Shown: positions 35,601 through 46,480 of the stretch, piece after piece
Position numbering within the stretch: position 1 is the stretch's first letter
Layout of the letters: each line of letters starts with the position of its first letter
NCBI RefSeq assembly: GCF_003265705.1
Contig: NW_020312867.1
Coordinates: forward strand, 2,055,615-2,119,614
Direction: 5' to 3'
Source: Callorhinus ursinus
Taxonomy: Eukaryota; Chordata; Mammalia; Carnivora; Otariidae
Length of the DNA stretch: 64,000 bases
The notes under the pieces: generated by a model
What the model was told of the DNA's origin: nothing
The model's input: only the letters and a program-made list of their open reading frames with translations
Database searches by the model: none
Made by a program: the position numbers and the translations under genes

Positions 35601-35772
35601 ACTAACATTAAAAGACACCTAATGGACACACTCAGAGGACACGTGCCTTGAATTATTCTCTCCAATAGAGCTGACAGGATTTCTGAGCCATCCACATTCT
35701 CCAATGTAGTTATTTTTACATCTGAAAATTTCTCTATTGGTGTAAATTTTATAAATTCAATCCCCCAATTTA

Positions 35773-35880
35773 TTTTTTTTTTTTTAAGTAAGCTCTATGC
35801 CCAACGTGGAGCTTGAACTCATGACCCTGAGATCAAGAGTTGAGAATGGTCCACTGACTGAGCCAGCCAGGAGTCCCTCC
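35773..35880 (-). mobile_element. Short SINEC (antisense)
   Basis: Poly-T then aagtaagctctatgcccaac and gagcttgaactcatgaccct, ending gagccagccaggagtccctc. It lacks the GA-rich block. A duplication atcccccaattta flanks it (about 35760-35772, 35881-35893). Confidence 0.88.
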
Positions 35881-36759
35881 ATCCCCCAATTTAAACGACA
35901 CCTAGTGAGGGACTGCAGAAAGGTATGGCTGTCTTCCTCAAGTTCACCTCCAAAGTCAGGCATCTCAATAAAAATCTACCTCCAAGGAAGCTGAAATAGG
36001 TAGGACTGAAGTCTATGACCGGTGAAAACTGTTCTGTTGGCCTATAGAAGAAATAAACCCATGTTCACCATGCCAATACGCGATCCACAAAAATAAAAAG
36101 ACCAACCAGAAAGCTATGTATTTGACAAAGTTCCAAGAGTCTAAACTATGATGATGGCAGCTGAAATAGGAAGGAATAACCTGAAGAAGTAACGCTGCAA
36201 AGCTTTCCTGATGACAGAGCTGCTCCCGCCTGTGCCACCAAATTTTGTTCATTCTTCTGTAACAGCAATGATGCTGTGTACTGGAGTATCAGTTTTCAAA
36301 TCTGTGTGATGCCACCCTTAGACTGCAAGCTCCATGAGAGCAAGAACTATGGCTTAAACATTTTCAGATCCTGACACCATCTTGACCCCTGAGAAAGGAG
36401 TTGGACCTCTTTGTTCACAGGATCTTATGATCCATGAGGAAAAAAACCTTGTCTCTCATCTTTGAGAAATAGCTCCAAGGCTTCTTTAAAGTCTGCAAAA
36501 CAGAGGCACCCCTGACTAAAATGCAGAATTGGGGGTAGGTGGTGGAGCAGGTGGAGAGATACAGAGAATTACGTGACCCCAGAACATGTGGCCAGAATGT
36601 TCAGTAGTTAGATACATGAAACCTAGATCATGGCCAGAGAGCTAACAGTTGTCTATATTGAGGTGCTGAAAGATGGAAAAATGGATGAGTTCATCTATGA
36701 TGAAGGACAAGATTATGGAATCACTCTAAGAAAGAGTCCAGAGTAATGAGGCTCAGCGA

Positions 36760-36957
36760 GGGGCGCCTGGGTGGCTCAGTCGTTAAGCGTCTGCCTTCGG
36801 CTCAGGTCATGATCCCAGGGTCCTGGGATCGAGCCCCGAATCAGGCTCCCCACTCCAAGGGAAGCCTGCTTCTCCCTCTCCCACTCCCCCTGCTTGTGTT
36901 CCTGCTCTCGCTGTGTCTCTGTCAAATAAATAAATAAAATCTTTAAAAAAAAGAGAG
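36760..36957 (+). mobile_element. SINEC
   Basis: ggggcgcctgggtggctcag head, full body, tail aaataaataaataaaatctt and poly-A. The duplication aatgaggctca lies at 36745-36755 and 36960-36970. Confidence 0.95.
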
Positions 36958-37454
36958 AGAATGAGGCTCAAGAAAATCTTTGGCAGAGGGTACTGGCACC
37001 TCCAAGAATGCAGGTTTTGGACATCCTACAAAACAACTGACCAGTACTCTTCAAAAAGTCTGTGGTTTAGTTACTAGAATTACGAATTCCTGGTTTTGAT
37101 CATCATACTATGGTTATAGAAGATGTTAACTTTAGGGGAAGCGGGGTGAGAAGTATATGAAAACTCAGAAACGCTCTACTATTTTTGCAAATTTCTGTAA
37201 ATTTAACATTAATTCAAAATAAAAGATTAAAAAAATGTAGGTTTTGCAGCAAGGGTAGCAAGAGATGATATGGAAGAGGAAGACAATTCAGAAACGGAAG
37301 TAACATATTTGAATGTCTAACATGAAACATTCTTGATGTCTTAACATGGAAACAAAGACATACAAGGCAGCAAGCAAACAAGATTATCAGAACAAAAGCT
37401 TTCCAAAAGGGGAAATAACCAGAACATATTTGAAGGTATATACTGGTTCACTCA

Positions 37455-37640
37455 CTCAATCCTCAAACGACCATTCATGAGATATCAGTTATGGGTGAGA
37501 CACTTTGCTAGGAGCTGGTCCCTGCCTCTAAGTTAACTGTGCGGTGTATGAGAAGGCACATAATTATGTGTTCTGTGAGTATGAAGAGAATGCGCCAGGA
37601 AGAAAGAGGATGAAAAAGTTGCAAAGAGAGGAAATGAACT
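37455..37640 (-). repeat. L2-like repeat (antisense)
   Basis: Resembles the reversed L2 3' region: cattcatgagatatcagtta, gagacactttgctaggagct, ggtccctgcctctaagttaa. Confidence 0.5.
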
Positions 37641-37950
37641 TAAGAAAGAAACCACTCAGAAGATGAAACAGAAAACACCCTGAAATGGGAATATCAATGA
37701 AAATAGTTCTTTATGTTGCTTATAGTCCCATCATTAACAACAGTAACTTTGAAAAGCACTAGTCTAAACTGTCATGCAAAAAGAGCCTATAGCACGATGC
37801 TATAAAACAACATTGTGATGAGGATAATATTCTCAGGGTTATAGGTGAAACGGGGCCACTACAGAATGAGCACATGTGTTCAGGCTTCTAAAATGTTTCT
37901 TACATACACCCCATCAACAAAAAAAAACACAACAGAAAGGCTCAATTACA

Positions 37951-38149
37951 GGGGCGCCTGGGTGGCTCAGTCGTTAAGCGTCTGCCTTCAGCTCAGGTCG
38001 TGATCCTAGGGTCCTGGGATCGAGCCCTGCTTCGGGCTCCCTGCTCAGCGGGAAGCCTGCTTCTCCCTCTCCTGCTCCCCCTGCTTGTGTTCCCTCTCTC
38101 GTTGTGTTTCTCTCTGTCAAATAAATAAATAAAATCTTAAAAAAAAAAA
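37951..38149 (+). mobile_element. SINEC, young-looking
   Basis: Near-consensus SINE with a perfect 15-bp duplication aaaggctcaattaca (37936-37950, 38150-38164) and a pure poly-A tail. Confidence 0.97.
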
Positions 38150-38444
38150 AAAGGCTCAATTACAAACTACAACACTACTTTAGGGAGAAAGGCAGATGAT
38201 AAGAAATACAAATGATAACACACACAAGGGGAAAAATGCCCATTAGCAAACTTGAACTAACACTTTACATACCTACTAGATCAATGAGACAAAATTAAAT
38301 TGTGACAACTAGTAGTATCAAGACTGTGGTGAAACTGGAACAACCACTGCTGTTAGCACTGTAAACTGATGAAGGATTCACTCCATATGAGCACAACGTG
38401 TTCCTTAATGTATCTGCAGCTGAGATGACCCCATCATCTACCAC

Positions 38445-38790
38445 TCCCCTCCATTTACTCAATGCTCTGACATTTCACTCCCATGCTTCTGCTCTCACTA
38501 ATCCTAGTCAAGAATGACTTTCCTCGGCCTCCTTCATTACCCACAGAATTCCTATTCATTCATCATGGCTGAGATTCCAACATCATCTCCCTTTTCTTCA
38601 ATGACTGCATTCAAATCCACCCCCACTAATACATCCCTTCTTCAGGCATATCCAATCATTCCTTATACTGTGCTCCCATAATACTTTATTCACACAGTTC
38701 GTTGTTGAAATGTCTGTCTCATTCCTCAAGTTATGAATTCTTTAAGGTCCAGGACCATGTCTTTAATAATTTTTGTACATGCAATACTAA
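38445..38790 (+). repeat. L2
   Basis: ctcccctccatttactcaat, cactcccatgcttctgctct, cccataatactttattcaca and tttaaggtccaggaccatgt follow the L2 3' end in sense order. Confidence 0.75.
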
Positions 38791-39929
38791 GCACAGGAGA
38801 TGGCATGTGGTAATATATAATGGCAGGTGGGACGGGGAAAATGCCATACAAATGAAGAGGTTCGCTGCAATAGTATCTCCAAGAACCAAAACCTAAGACC
38901 AAATAATAATAAATAATTCTTCTAAATAATTATGGAGGAACATTTTAGGGAAAAATGGTTGGTCTATCACTTGTGCAAAAAGTATGAACACATTAAAAAG
39001 AACATGAGGACCATGTAGAAACCCATGAAATATTTCTGGCAGTGTTAAATTAAAAATGTGGAACACAAAACAGTATAGACACAATGATTACTGCCCTGCA
39101 ATATATAATAATATAATAACTGTGGGAATATAAAACTACTTGTTCGACTAGGGTCCTTTTCCTTTTCTCAAATACTTCCTTTTAATACCATTCCTGTCAG
39201 TTTATTGTCATTAAAATTTTTTTATTTCAAAGGAAAGAAATAAGGGGAAAGGAGCAAGATTATAAATTCCTACAAGCCCCTGCAATCCAAGGAAATGCTA
39301 TTATATTACTGATAGGTCACAAGAGGAGTGGGTGTCTGCAGTATTGCTAAAACCAAGGGTCCCTGACCCCAATCTGCCTCAAAGAGAATACTTCTCATGT
39401 CACAAAGCAAGTCATTCCCACTGAGCCAAGCCGCACTAAATGTGAATTCTTTATTGCAAAACTTCGAAAGTAAGAACTTTTTCCAGACATCTGTGGAATT
39501 AGTATTAATGAGAATGCCCTGAAGTTCATATGCACGTCTATGCAGCAGAAACTTCTCAGCCTAGGAACTGCTGGGCACACTTCTTGATGAGATGTCTAAG
39601 CCTGAAGGCATCAAAAAAGTACATTTCCATATTGGGAACATAACTGGCTTCCTCTTTAAGACTTTTTCCACCACCTCCTGTCCACATTGTAATTCTCCTG
39701 TCTTCTCAAATGAATAGTTAACATATGTCAAGGCTATAAGGCATATACTGAGGCACTTGCTGCCTAACTCTATTACTAGAAGAACCAATCTCAGCGGGAA
39801 ATTGGAATCTATCTTCCCACCACACTGCCCCAAAAATGAAATTAAGAAGCACCCAAAAAATATTAAATACTTATAATAAACATTTCTTGACATTACATAT
39901 TTTCCTTGCTTACCTTAATCTCTGAATTC

Positions 39930-40260
39930 CAGGAAAGGAAACAACCACAACTCTTATAGCTCAATCTCTCATTTTACAGGTGGTAAAAAGATATACAGAG
40001 AGGGGAAGTGACTTGTCCTGAATCACCCAGATAAGTAATGATAAAGGGAGGATTAAAACTCAAATCTCCCAGATTTTCCGCCCCGATTCATTCTCCTACA
40101 TCAAGCTTTTTTATCCCTTGAAATCTCTAGAGCTCTTGGCCTAAATAATTAGTATCACAGAACTTAAAGTTAGAAGAGACCTCAGAGAGACTTACTTAAT
40201 CCCCTCATTAGGCATATGAGGAAACTGAGGCCCAGAAAGATTAAGTGATTTGCTCTCAAT
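39930..40260 (-). repeat. MIR-related repeats (antisense)
   Basis: Two adjacent fragments: ctctcattttacaggtggta...gggaagtgacttgtcctgaa (39965-40025), and gaagagacctcagagagact...aggaaactgaggcccagaaa (40170-40245). Confidence 0.6.
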
Positions 40261-40377
40261 ATCTTGAATGGGAGGGAAAAAGTATAACCTAAGCTCAAAA
40301 AACTAAAACTAGCAGCTATGAGAAGGGAGGAGAATCTCAGCTGGGTAAAATTTTAAAAGGAATGTACATTCTAGACC

Positions 40378-40580
40378 AGGGGCACTTTCAAAATGTAGTT
40401 CCTGGACCAGAGCTTCAGCATCACCTAGGATCTTGTTAGAAACGCAAATTCTAAGGTCCCACGGGAGACTTAATGAATCAAACTATGGGGGTGGGGATGT
40501 TCGAATCAAACTATGGGGGTGGATATGTTCAAATCAAACATGCCCCTGAGAAATGAAATTCAGTGGTCATGTTGAGTCTA
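40378..40580. mobile_element. MER5A (hAT-Charlie MITE)
   Basis: Contains gagcttcagcatcacctagg, atcttgttagaaacgcaaat and tctaaggtcccacgggagac, the MER5A interior. A 28-bp tandem duplication (gaatcaaactatgggggtgg...) lies at about 40475-40530. Confidence 0.8.
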
Positions 40581-40724
40581 CTTTGAAAATCACAACTATA
40601 ATCAACAGCACTAAAATTTATGCATTCTTCTATAGATGTACCATTCTTCATTTTTTAAAGCTTTTAAAAGTATTATGAAAGTTTAAGTAAAGTATGAAAA
40701 CAAAATGGAAAACCAGATTTGGGT

Positions 40725-41080
40725 ATTCATTTGGTTCCAGTTCTGGCTCTGTTCCTTACTGGCTATTTGTCCTTGGGCAGGTAACTGAGCTCTCTAGCTC
40801 AAGTTTCCTTCTCTATAAAATAGGCATGCCACCCACCTCAAAGGGCATGTTGAGAATTAACCGTAAGAACACATTCAAAAGCACTTTAGTTCAGCATCTG
40901 GCACAGAGCAGGCAGGCAGTACAGCACGGTTATTAGGAGCTTCAGCTATGAGGTAGGTGCTTTTCTGCACCTCAGTTCCCTCATCTGTACAACAGGGATT
41001 AAAGACAGTACCTTCTTCGTAGGGTTGTTATAAAGATTTTGAGAGATGGTGCAGGTAAATAATGCATCTTTCATATCTAT
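40725..41080 (+). repeat. Two MIRs in tandem
   Basis: First: agttctggctctgttcctta, gtccttgggcaggtaactga, catctggcacagagcaggca (40725-40920). Second: gcacctcagttccctcatct, cttcgtagggttgttataaa (40925-41080). Confidence 0.8.
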
Positions 41081-41404
41081 AAAATGTTACTATTTTTGAA
41101 GAGCTTTTGCATCCATTAATTCAAATGATCTTCCCCATTTCCACAAAAGGATGGGTGCATTTGATTGATTATGGACTAGGTTCCAGACTGTACCATCTTT
41201 TAGGAACAGGAGGAGTGGACATCAATCTTACAGAAAGGAAACTGCAGGAATAGTGCATGTGGGAAATGAACAGGACTGAAAATAAGGAGATCAGCATTCT
41301 GGTTTAACTGTGCCACTACCTTAGCCCACAACCTCAGGGAAGTGCTTTACCAGAATGGGATTCACTTTTCATCTGTAAATAAGTGGTCTGCATGAGGTTA
41401 TCTA

Positions 41405-42262
41405 TAACATCTCTCCAAATAAAATTCAAACTCATCATGGCCTATAGGAAGGCCTACATCTCCTATTTATCACCTGCCATTCTCCTGCTTACTCACCATG
41501 TTCCAGCTCCATCAATCCTCTCCCTGATCTTCTACCAGGCTACACCAGCTTCTACCTCATAGCCTACATACTTGCTTTTCCCTCTGCCTTGATCCTTCTG
41601 CCCTTTTACATGATTGTCTCCTTCTCAACCTTCAGTCCTTTAACAACAATTCCTCAGAGTCCTTCCCAGACCACATTACCAGAAGTAATAGGTCCTGTCT
41701 CCTACTGCCAGGGGTTATTTTCTTTCACAGCACTGTCTAATAAACATATACTGAAAGTTACAAATGAGCCACATATGTAACTTTAAATTTTCTAGTAGCC
41801 ACATTTAAAAAGTTTTAAAGAAAGGAACATTAATTTTAATAATATATTTTCTTTAAGCCAATATATCCCACGTATCATCATTTCAACATGGAATCAATAC
41901 AAAGATTATTAACATATGTTACATCAATTTTTGTCATACTAAATCCTGGAAATCCAATGTGTATTTTACACATATCGCTCTCAATTCCAACTAGCCACAT
42001 TTCAAGTGTTCAGTAGCCACAGGTACCCAGTGGCTACCACACCAAACAGCACAGTCCTACAGCAAACCCTGCTTACCCTTCAAAGCACCTATCACAATCT
42101 GAATTTCTTGTTTGTTTACACACTTATCTTCTTACTTTCCCACCAGACTACAAGCTCCACAAAAGCAAGAACCTTGTCTGTTTTGTTCAATGTTGTATAC
42201 TCAGAGGATTTGATGCCTTGCACAGTAGGCATTCAATAAATGTTTTTCGAGCAAATGAATGA
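41405..42262 (+). repeat. L2 split by a hAT-like element
   Basis: Sense L2 from 41405 (aattcaaactcatcatggcc) to 41727. It resumes at about 42055 (ctgcttacccttcaaagcac) and ends gtaggcattcaataaatgtt. The two parts are continuous once the hAT element 41728-42054 is removed, which dates the hAT insertion after the L2. Confidence 0.82.
41728..42054 (+). mobile_element. hAT-like element (CTGTCCAATAGAA family)
   Basis: Left end cagcactgtctaataaacat, interior gtagccacatttaaaaagtt and ccaatatatcccacgtatca, right end ccacaggtacccagtggcta...acagcacag. Termini are inverted and imperfect. Inserted within an L2. Confidence 0.75.
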
Positions 42263-42489
42263 AGCTCTTTTAGCTTTAATATTAAGTCAATGGACTAGCC
42301 ATTCTACAACTCCCAAACAGACATACAACCACTCATTCAACAATCCCATTTCCTTTCTTCTTTCATGTTCAGTAACTGTCTTAAAAAGAGAACTCTCTTG
42401 GCTATATATCAACCATTGTTTAAAAGTTCTTTTCTACAATGTCTAGAGTCTCCCAAGGTCCGTTCTTTGTATATTGGCAGAGGGAGTGG

Positions 42490-42690
42490 CATGAATATAA
42501 TAGCTAACATGTACTGAACTTCTACTCTTTGACAAGCATTGGTCCAAGCACTTTACATTTCACAACAGATTTATGTGGTAGGTGCCATCTTTGCCCCTAT
42601 TTACATATGAGGAAACCAAGGCATAGAGAGGTTATTTTGTTCAAGGTTACAGCAGCCAGTTAATAGCAAAATAGAGATTCCAAGGAACAT
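42490..42690 (-). repeat. MIR (antisense)
   Basis: tagctaacatgtactgaact, tggtaggtgccatctttgcc, gaggaaaccaaggcatagag, aaggttacagcagccagtta. Confidence 0.78.
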
Positions 42691-42713
42691 GTGGCCCCTG
42701 ACCCATAACTCTT

Positions 42714-42894
42714 TTTTTTTTTTTTAGATTTTATTTATTTATTCATGAAAGACAGAGAGAGAGAGAGAGAGAGGCAGAGGGAGAAACAGGCCCCCAAGGA
42801 GCAGGGAGCCCGACGCGGGACTCAATCCCAGGACTCCAGGATCATGACCCGAGCCGAAGGCAGACGCCCAACCATCTGAGCCACCCAGGCGCCC
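42714..42894 (-). mobile_element. SINEC (antisense)
   Basis: Poly-T, attttatttatttattcatg, GA repeat, body ending gagccacccaggcgcccctg. A perfect 16-bp duplication ctgacccataactctt flanks it (42698-42713, 42895-42910). Confidence 0.97.
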
Positions 42895-42928
42895 CTGACC
42901 CATAACTCTTAATCACCATTCTCTACTG

Positions 42929-43262
42929 CAGAGCTGTCCAATAGAAATATAAGACCACTTATATATGTAATTTTAATAGCCACACTAAAAAGCTAGTAGC
43001 TACATTAAAAAGTCAAAAGAAACAGGTAAAATTTATTTTAAATTTTATTTCACCCATTATCCATAATATGATTAATCAGTATCATCAAAAATCAAGGTAA
43101 TTGATTTGATCAATATGATCATAAAATCAGTATAAAAACTATTTTTCATATTGAATCTTCAAAATTCAGCATGATTTTACACTTAGAGTACTTTTCAACT
43201 CCTACTAGCCCTGTATCAACTGTCTAACAGCCACATGGACAGCTACCATATTTGACAGCAGG
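42929..43262 (+). mobile_element. hAT-like element (CTGTCCAATAGAA family)
   Basis: Left end cagagctgtccaatagaaat, right end gctaccatatttgacagcag. Flanked by an 8-bp near-duplication (ctctactg 42921-42928; ttctactg 43264-43271), the hAT signature. Confidence 0.8.
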
Positions 43263-43710
43263 GTTCTACTGCCTCTCACAAGGAGCCTCTTTAGGAAGTC
43301 AAAGAGGGGGTAACCTTTGAACTGGAAGGCAGGAGACCTCAGCTCTAATCCCAGCTCTTACTTGTTGAGTGACTTTGGAGAAGTCCTTTCTGCCCTCTGC
43401 ACCACCCATTCCCACCAAGTCGCCTGCACAGGGAAGACAAGAAGATTCCTAGGGTCCCATCCCATGCTAGAATTCCAAACATCTCCCAACAATGGCAGTT
43501 AACACGGGAACAGCTTTTACACTTTAAAATCAGCTTTCATATCCAATAGTTTATACAGAGTCCTCAAACAACCCTACTAGGTAGTTATCACTGTCTCCGT
43601 CTTATACATACAAAAACTGAAGCTCAAAGAGGGGAAAATGACTTGTGCAAAAGCCACATGGCCAGTTAGTGGAGAAGCCGGGGCTCAAATGCAGGAAAGA
43701 CCAGTGCCCT

Positions 43711-43736
43711 CCCACCACCACCACCACCACCACCAA
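43711..43736. repeat. (CCA)n short repeat
   Basis: About eight CCA units in the CTNNBL1 intron 1 start region; open frames across it on both strands are by-products of the repeat. Confidence 0.85.
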
Positions 43737-44060
43737 CTCAACGACTGGGGGACGAGATGGTTGTGAAGATGGTCTGAGGCCTTCAGAAGAGTTGAAGGGC
43801 ACCAGGCCCCAGTCCAGGGTAGGGTAAGAAGAGGCCCAGACTGGAGTTGAAAGGAAGCGGCTTGGGTTCTGAGAAGGAATGGGCTGAAAGGGCCCAGGAG
43901 AGTCTCAGGAGAGTGAAGTGAAATGAGGAGCTCGAACATGAGAAGTGAGGGACGCGGGGACGGAGGTGAGAGGAGGTGAGATGAAGGGACTCTGGTCCCG
44001 CGACCGGAGACCCCTACCCCGGTGAGGGGACGGTACCCCGGCCCTCCTCGTCCCTCATAC

Positions 44061-44090
44061 CTGGTAGCTCAGAAGTTCGCCCACATCCAT
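44061..44090 (-). CDS. CTNNBL1: CTNNBL1 coding exon 1 (codons 1-10)
   Basis: This is the first coding exon of beta-catenin-like protein 1, an ARM-repeat nuclear protein associated with the Prp19/CDC5L spliceosome complex. Read on the minus strand it gives MDVGELLSYQ and then a consensus donor, gtatgagg (44053-44060). The recalled human protein starts with these same ten residues, followed by PNRGTKRPRDD, which is exactly how exon 2 begins. The start codon has a strong Kozak context: A at -3 and G at +4 (aaccATGG). The exon lies in a CpG-rich promoter with no TATA box. It is far too short for ORF finders; a longer overlapping open frame on the same strand (44069-44383) is a different frame and is not the gene. 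The 5'UTR extends to higher coordinates, with no visible transcription start. Exon 2 is 31.5 kb away, at 12336-12524. The phase is 0. Confidence 0.96.
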
Positions 44091-44114
44091 GGTTCCAGGC
44101 CCAGCCAACACCTG

Positions 44115-44288
44115 CTACTCGAGTTCCCTCCACTTACGCCCAAACCGCGGCCCCCTCCGCTGCAGGTCCAGCCACACTGCCGGAAAGCGCTGTGAGCGGG
44201 TCGCAGAGCCAATGAGGTAAAAGTGCGAGTGACACGTAAGCCGGCCACACTGCGGTAAAAGGCAACGCCACCGTAAAGCGCGCTGCAT
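44115..44288 (-). other. Possible upstream ORF (57 codons) in CTNNBL1 leader
   Basis: A minus-strand ATG at 44286-44288 opens a 57-codon frame (MQRALRWRCLLPQ...) that stops at 44115-44117, 24 nt before the CTNNBL1 start codon. Its start context is weak (T at -3, C at +4). It matters only if transcription begins upstream of 44288, which the sequence does not show. It is not proposed as a protein gene; it could modestly dampen translation of the main frame. Confidence 0.35.
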
Positions 44289-44384
44289 TTACGACGGTAC
44301 TGCTTCCGCCCGGAGCCTGAGGGGGCGGGGAAAGAGGGACGGAGACAAGAAGGAGGGCGGTACGGGGAGAGAAAAAAACCCAAA

Positions 44385-44515
44385 GAAGCTAAGATTTATT
44401 GGGTGCCCCCTCCGTGCAGGGCGGAATGCTTAGTGTTTTACTTGTGCTCTCCTAATCCTTCCATGATCTAGCCAATTTTATCCTCATTTCACAAATAAGG
44501 AAATTGAGGCATAGG
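44385..44515 (-). repeat. MIR (antisense)
   Basis: gctaagatttattgggtgcc, tatcctcatttcacaaataa, ggaaattgaggcatagg. It is cut off by the next hAT-like element. Confidence 0.7.
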
Positions 44516-44517
44516 AC

Positions 44518-44765
44518 TGCACTGTCCAGGTCTATACCCACTAACCACATGTGGCTACTGAGGGCTTGAAATACAGCTAGTCTGAATTGAAATGTGCCAT
44601 AAATGTAAATAAAATACACACTGGATTTCTAAGAGTTCTACTGATTACATGTTGAAATTACATTTTGAATATATTGGGTCAAATAAAATATAAAATTAAT
44701 TCTCCCGTTTCTTTTTACTGTTTAAATGTGGCCAGGAGAAAGTGTAAATTACATATGTGGCTCTC
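44518..44765 (-). mobile_element. hAT-like element (antisense), near promoter
   Basis: Reverse copy of the family at 41728: gcactgtccaggtctatacc, aaccacatgtggctactgag, attacatgttgaaattacat and ggtcaaataaaatataaaat. Confidence 0.75.
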
Positions 44766-45059
44766 TTTGTGCCTCCCTTTGTGGGTTTTGTTGGTTTTGC
44801 TTTTTTGTGGGTTTTTTTGGGTTTTTTGGATAGTGCTGACTCGGTATATTATCCAAGGCCTACAACTATTACTGACTGAGAAACTGCTGGTGATCACATC
44901 TCCCTCTCTGGGCTTCCCCTTATTCATCTATGCAAGGCCCGATGGGAACAGATGATCTTGTTTCTACGTCAGAGATATAAAAAGGTTTTCTGTAGGAGGA
45001 AGTTGGCCATGATTGGAAGAGAATCATTCAAAGGGTGCATCTGAGCTCCTGAGATTTAA

Positions 45060-45536
<477 letters not shown>

Positions 45537-45661
45537 TTCTTTGGTGTATTTGTTAATTAAAAATTATTTGCTCTCAGTGAAAAAAAAACAAAACAAAACA
45601 AACCTCTCCCTTAATCTTCTTAGCCATTTAGACCCCTGACCTTCACATTCATCATACTTGT

Positions 45662-46015
45662 TTTAGTCCATCAGGCTGCTGTGAGAAAAATAATCATACA
45701 CTGGGTGTCCTGCAAGCCACAGAAATTTATTTCTCACAGTTCTGAGGCTGGGAAGTCCAAGACCAAGACACCAGCAGATTCGTTGTCTGGTGTGGCTGCA
45801 TTGTGGTTCACAGATTTTCTCACTATGTCTTCCAAGGTAGGAAGGGGTGAGGGATTTTTCTCCAGCCTCTTAGAAAAGCACTAATCCCATTCATGAGGGT
45901 TCCGCCCTTATGACCTAATCACCTCCTGAAAGCCCCACTTCCTAATACCATCACCTTAAAGGTTAGGATTTCAGTTTATGGGTTTTGGTGGTTTACAAAC
46001 ATTCAGACCACAGCA
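45662..46015. repeat. Ancient interspersed repeat
   Basis: Pattern gtccatcaggctgctgtgag, cagaaatttatttctcacag, ttctgaggctgggaagtcca...ttcagaccacagca recurs at 51160-51560 and 63470-63945. It is common in mammals; family name not asserted. Confidence 0.6.
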
Positions 46016-46019
46016 GTAT

Positions 46020-46480
46020 TTTGAGCCATCCTCCCCATCCCATCTCCACATGTCTCCAATTATACAGAAGTTATTTTTATAGAACTTCTCAAAGGCCAAA
46101 GCGTCTCCTCTTCCCTGGCCACCAGTCCCATACCTCATCCAACTCCTTCTCATCCTTCAGATCTCAAAGGTCACTTTCTTAGAGTAGTTGTCCTCAACTC
46201 ATCTTCTGTCCAAGTAAGCAGCCCCTTCTCATTCCTCATAATTCTCTTTCCCAGCACCTCCTCTATGGCATACATCTCTCCATCTGCAATTTTCTACTTA
46301 ATGGTTGATCACTTGTTTATTGCCTTATTTACTGGACACAGGCTCCATGAGAGCAGGAACTGTGTCTGTCATGTTCACCATTATATCCTGGTACAAAAAG
46401 CCTAGTACCATGCCTGGCACAGGAGGAGGTTTCATGATGGGCTTTATGAGCCATGGTAAGGAGACTGGGTTTATGCTAAG
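46020..46480 (+). repeat. L2
   Basis: gttgtcctcaactcatcttc, ctccatgagagcaggaactg, tgttcaccattatatcctgg and accatgcctggcacaggagg are sense L2. Confidence 0.7.

Larger units (their letters stand above)
12525..44060 (-). other. CTNNBL1: CTNNBL1 intron 1 (31.5 kb)
   Basis: A very large first intron running from the exon 1 donor (44053-44060) to the exon 2 acceptor (12525-12530). Repeats within it are listed separately. Repeat-poor stretches with no gene that I recognise include about 16600-18340, 18465-20570, 23000-24780, 25552-26130, 28300-30100 and 30730-32290. Large first introns often carry enhancers; candidate blocks are given under findings. Length is measured; function is inferred. Confidence 0.9.
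43930..44350 (-). promoter_or_regulatory. CTNNBL1: CTNNBL1 CpG-rich promoter and 5'UTR
   Basis: This GC- and CpG-rich island surrounds coding exon 1 in otherwise AT-rich, CpG-poor DNA. Upstream on the minus strand there is an inverted CCAAT box (gccaatgagg at 44208-44217, NF-Y-like). There are also ETS-like cores (CCGGAA at 44180-44185; GGCGGAAG in minus-strand sense near 44304-44312) and an ACGTAA/TTACGT half-CRE near 44234-44239. There is no TATA box. This is the usual architecture of a broadly expressed housekeeping promoter. Two near-identical 19-bp blocks (44168-44186 and 44241-44259, CC[A/G]GCCACACTGC) sit 73 bp apart. The start site and island limits are estimates by eye. Confidence 0.8.

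Noticed and set aside
44069..44383. 104-codon minus-strand frame over the CTNNBL1 promoter
   Set aside because: It overlaps the true first exon in another frame and is open because of GC-rich composition. The recognised product reads MDVGELLSYQ from 44090.
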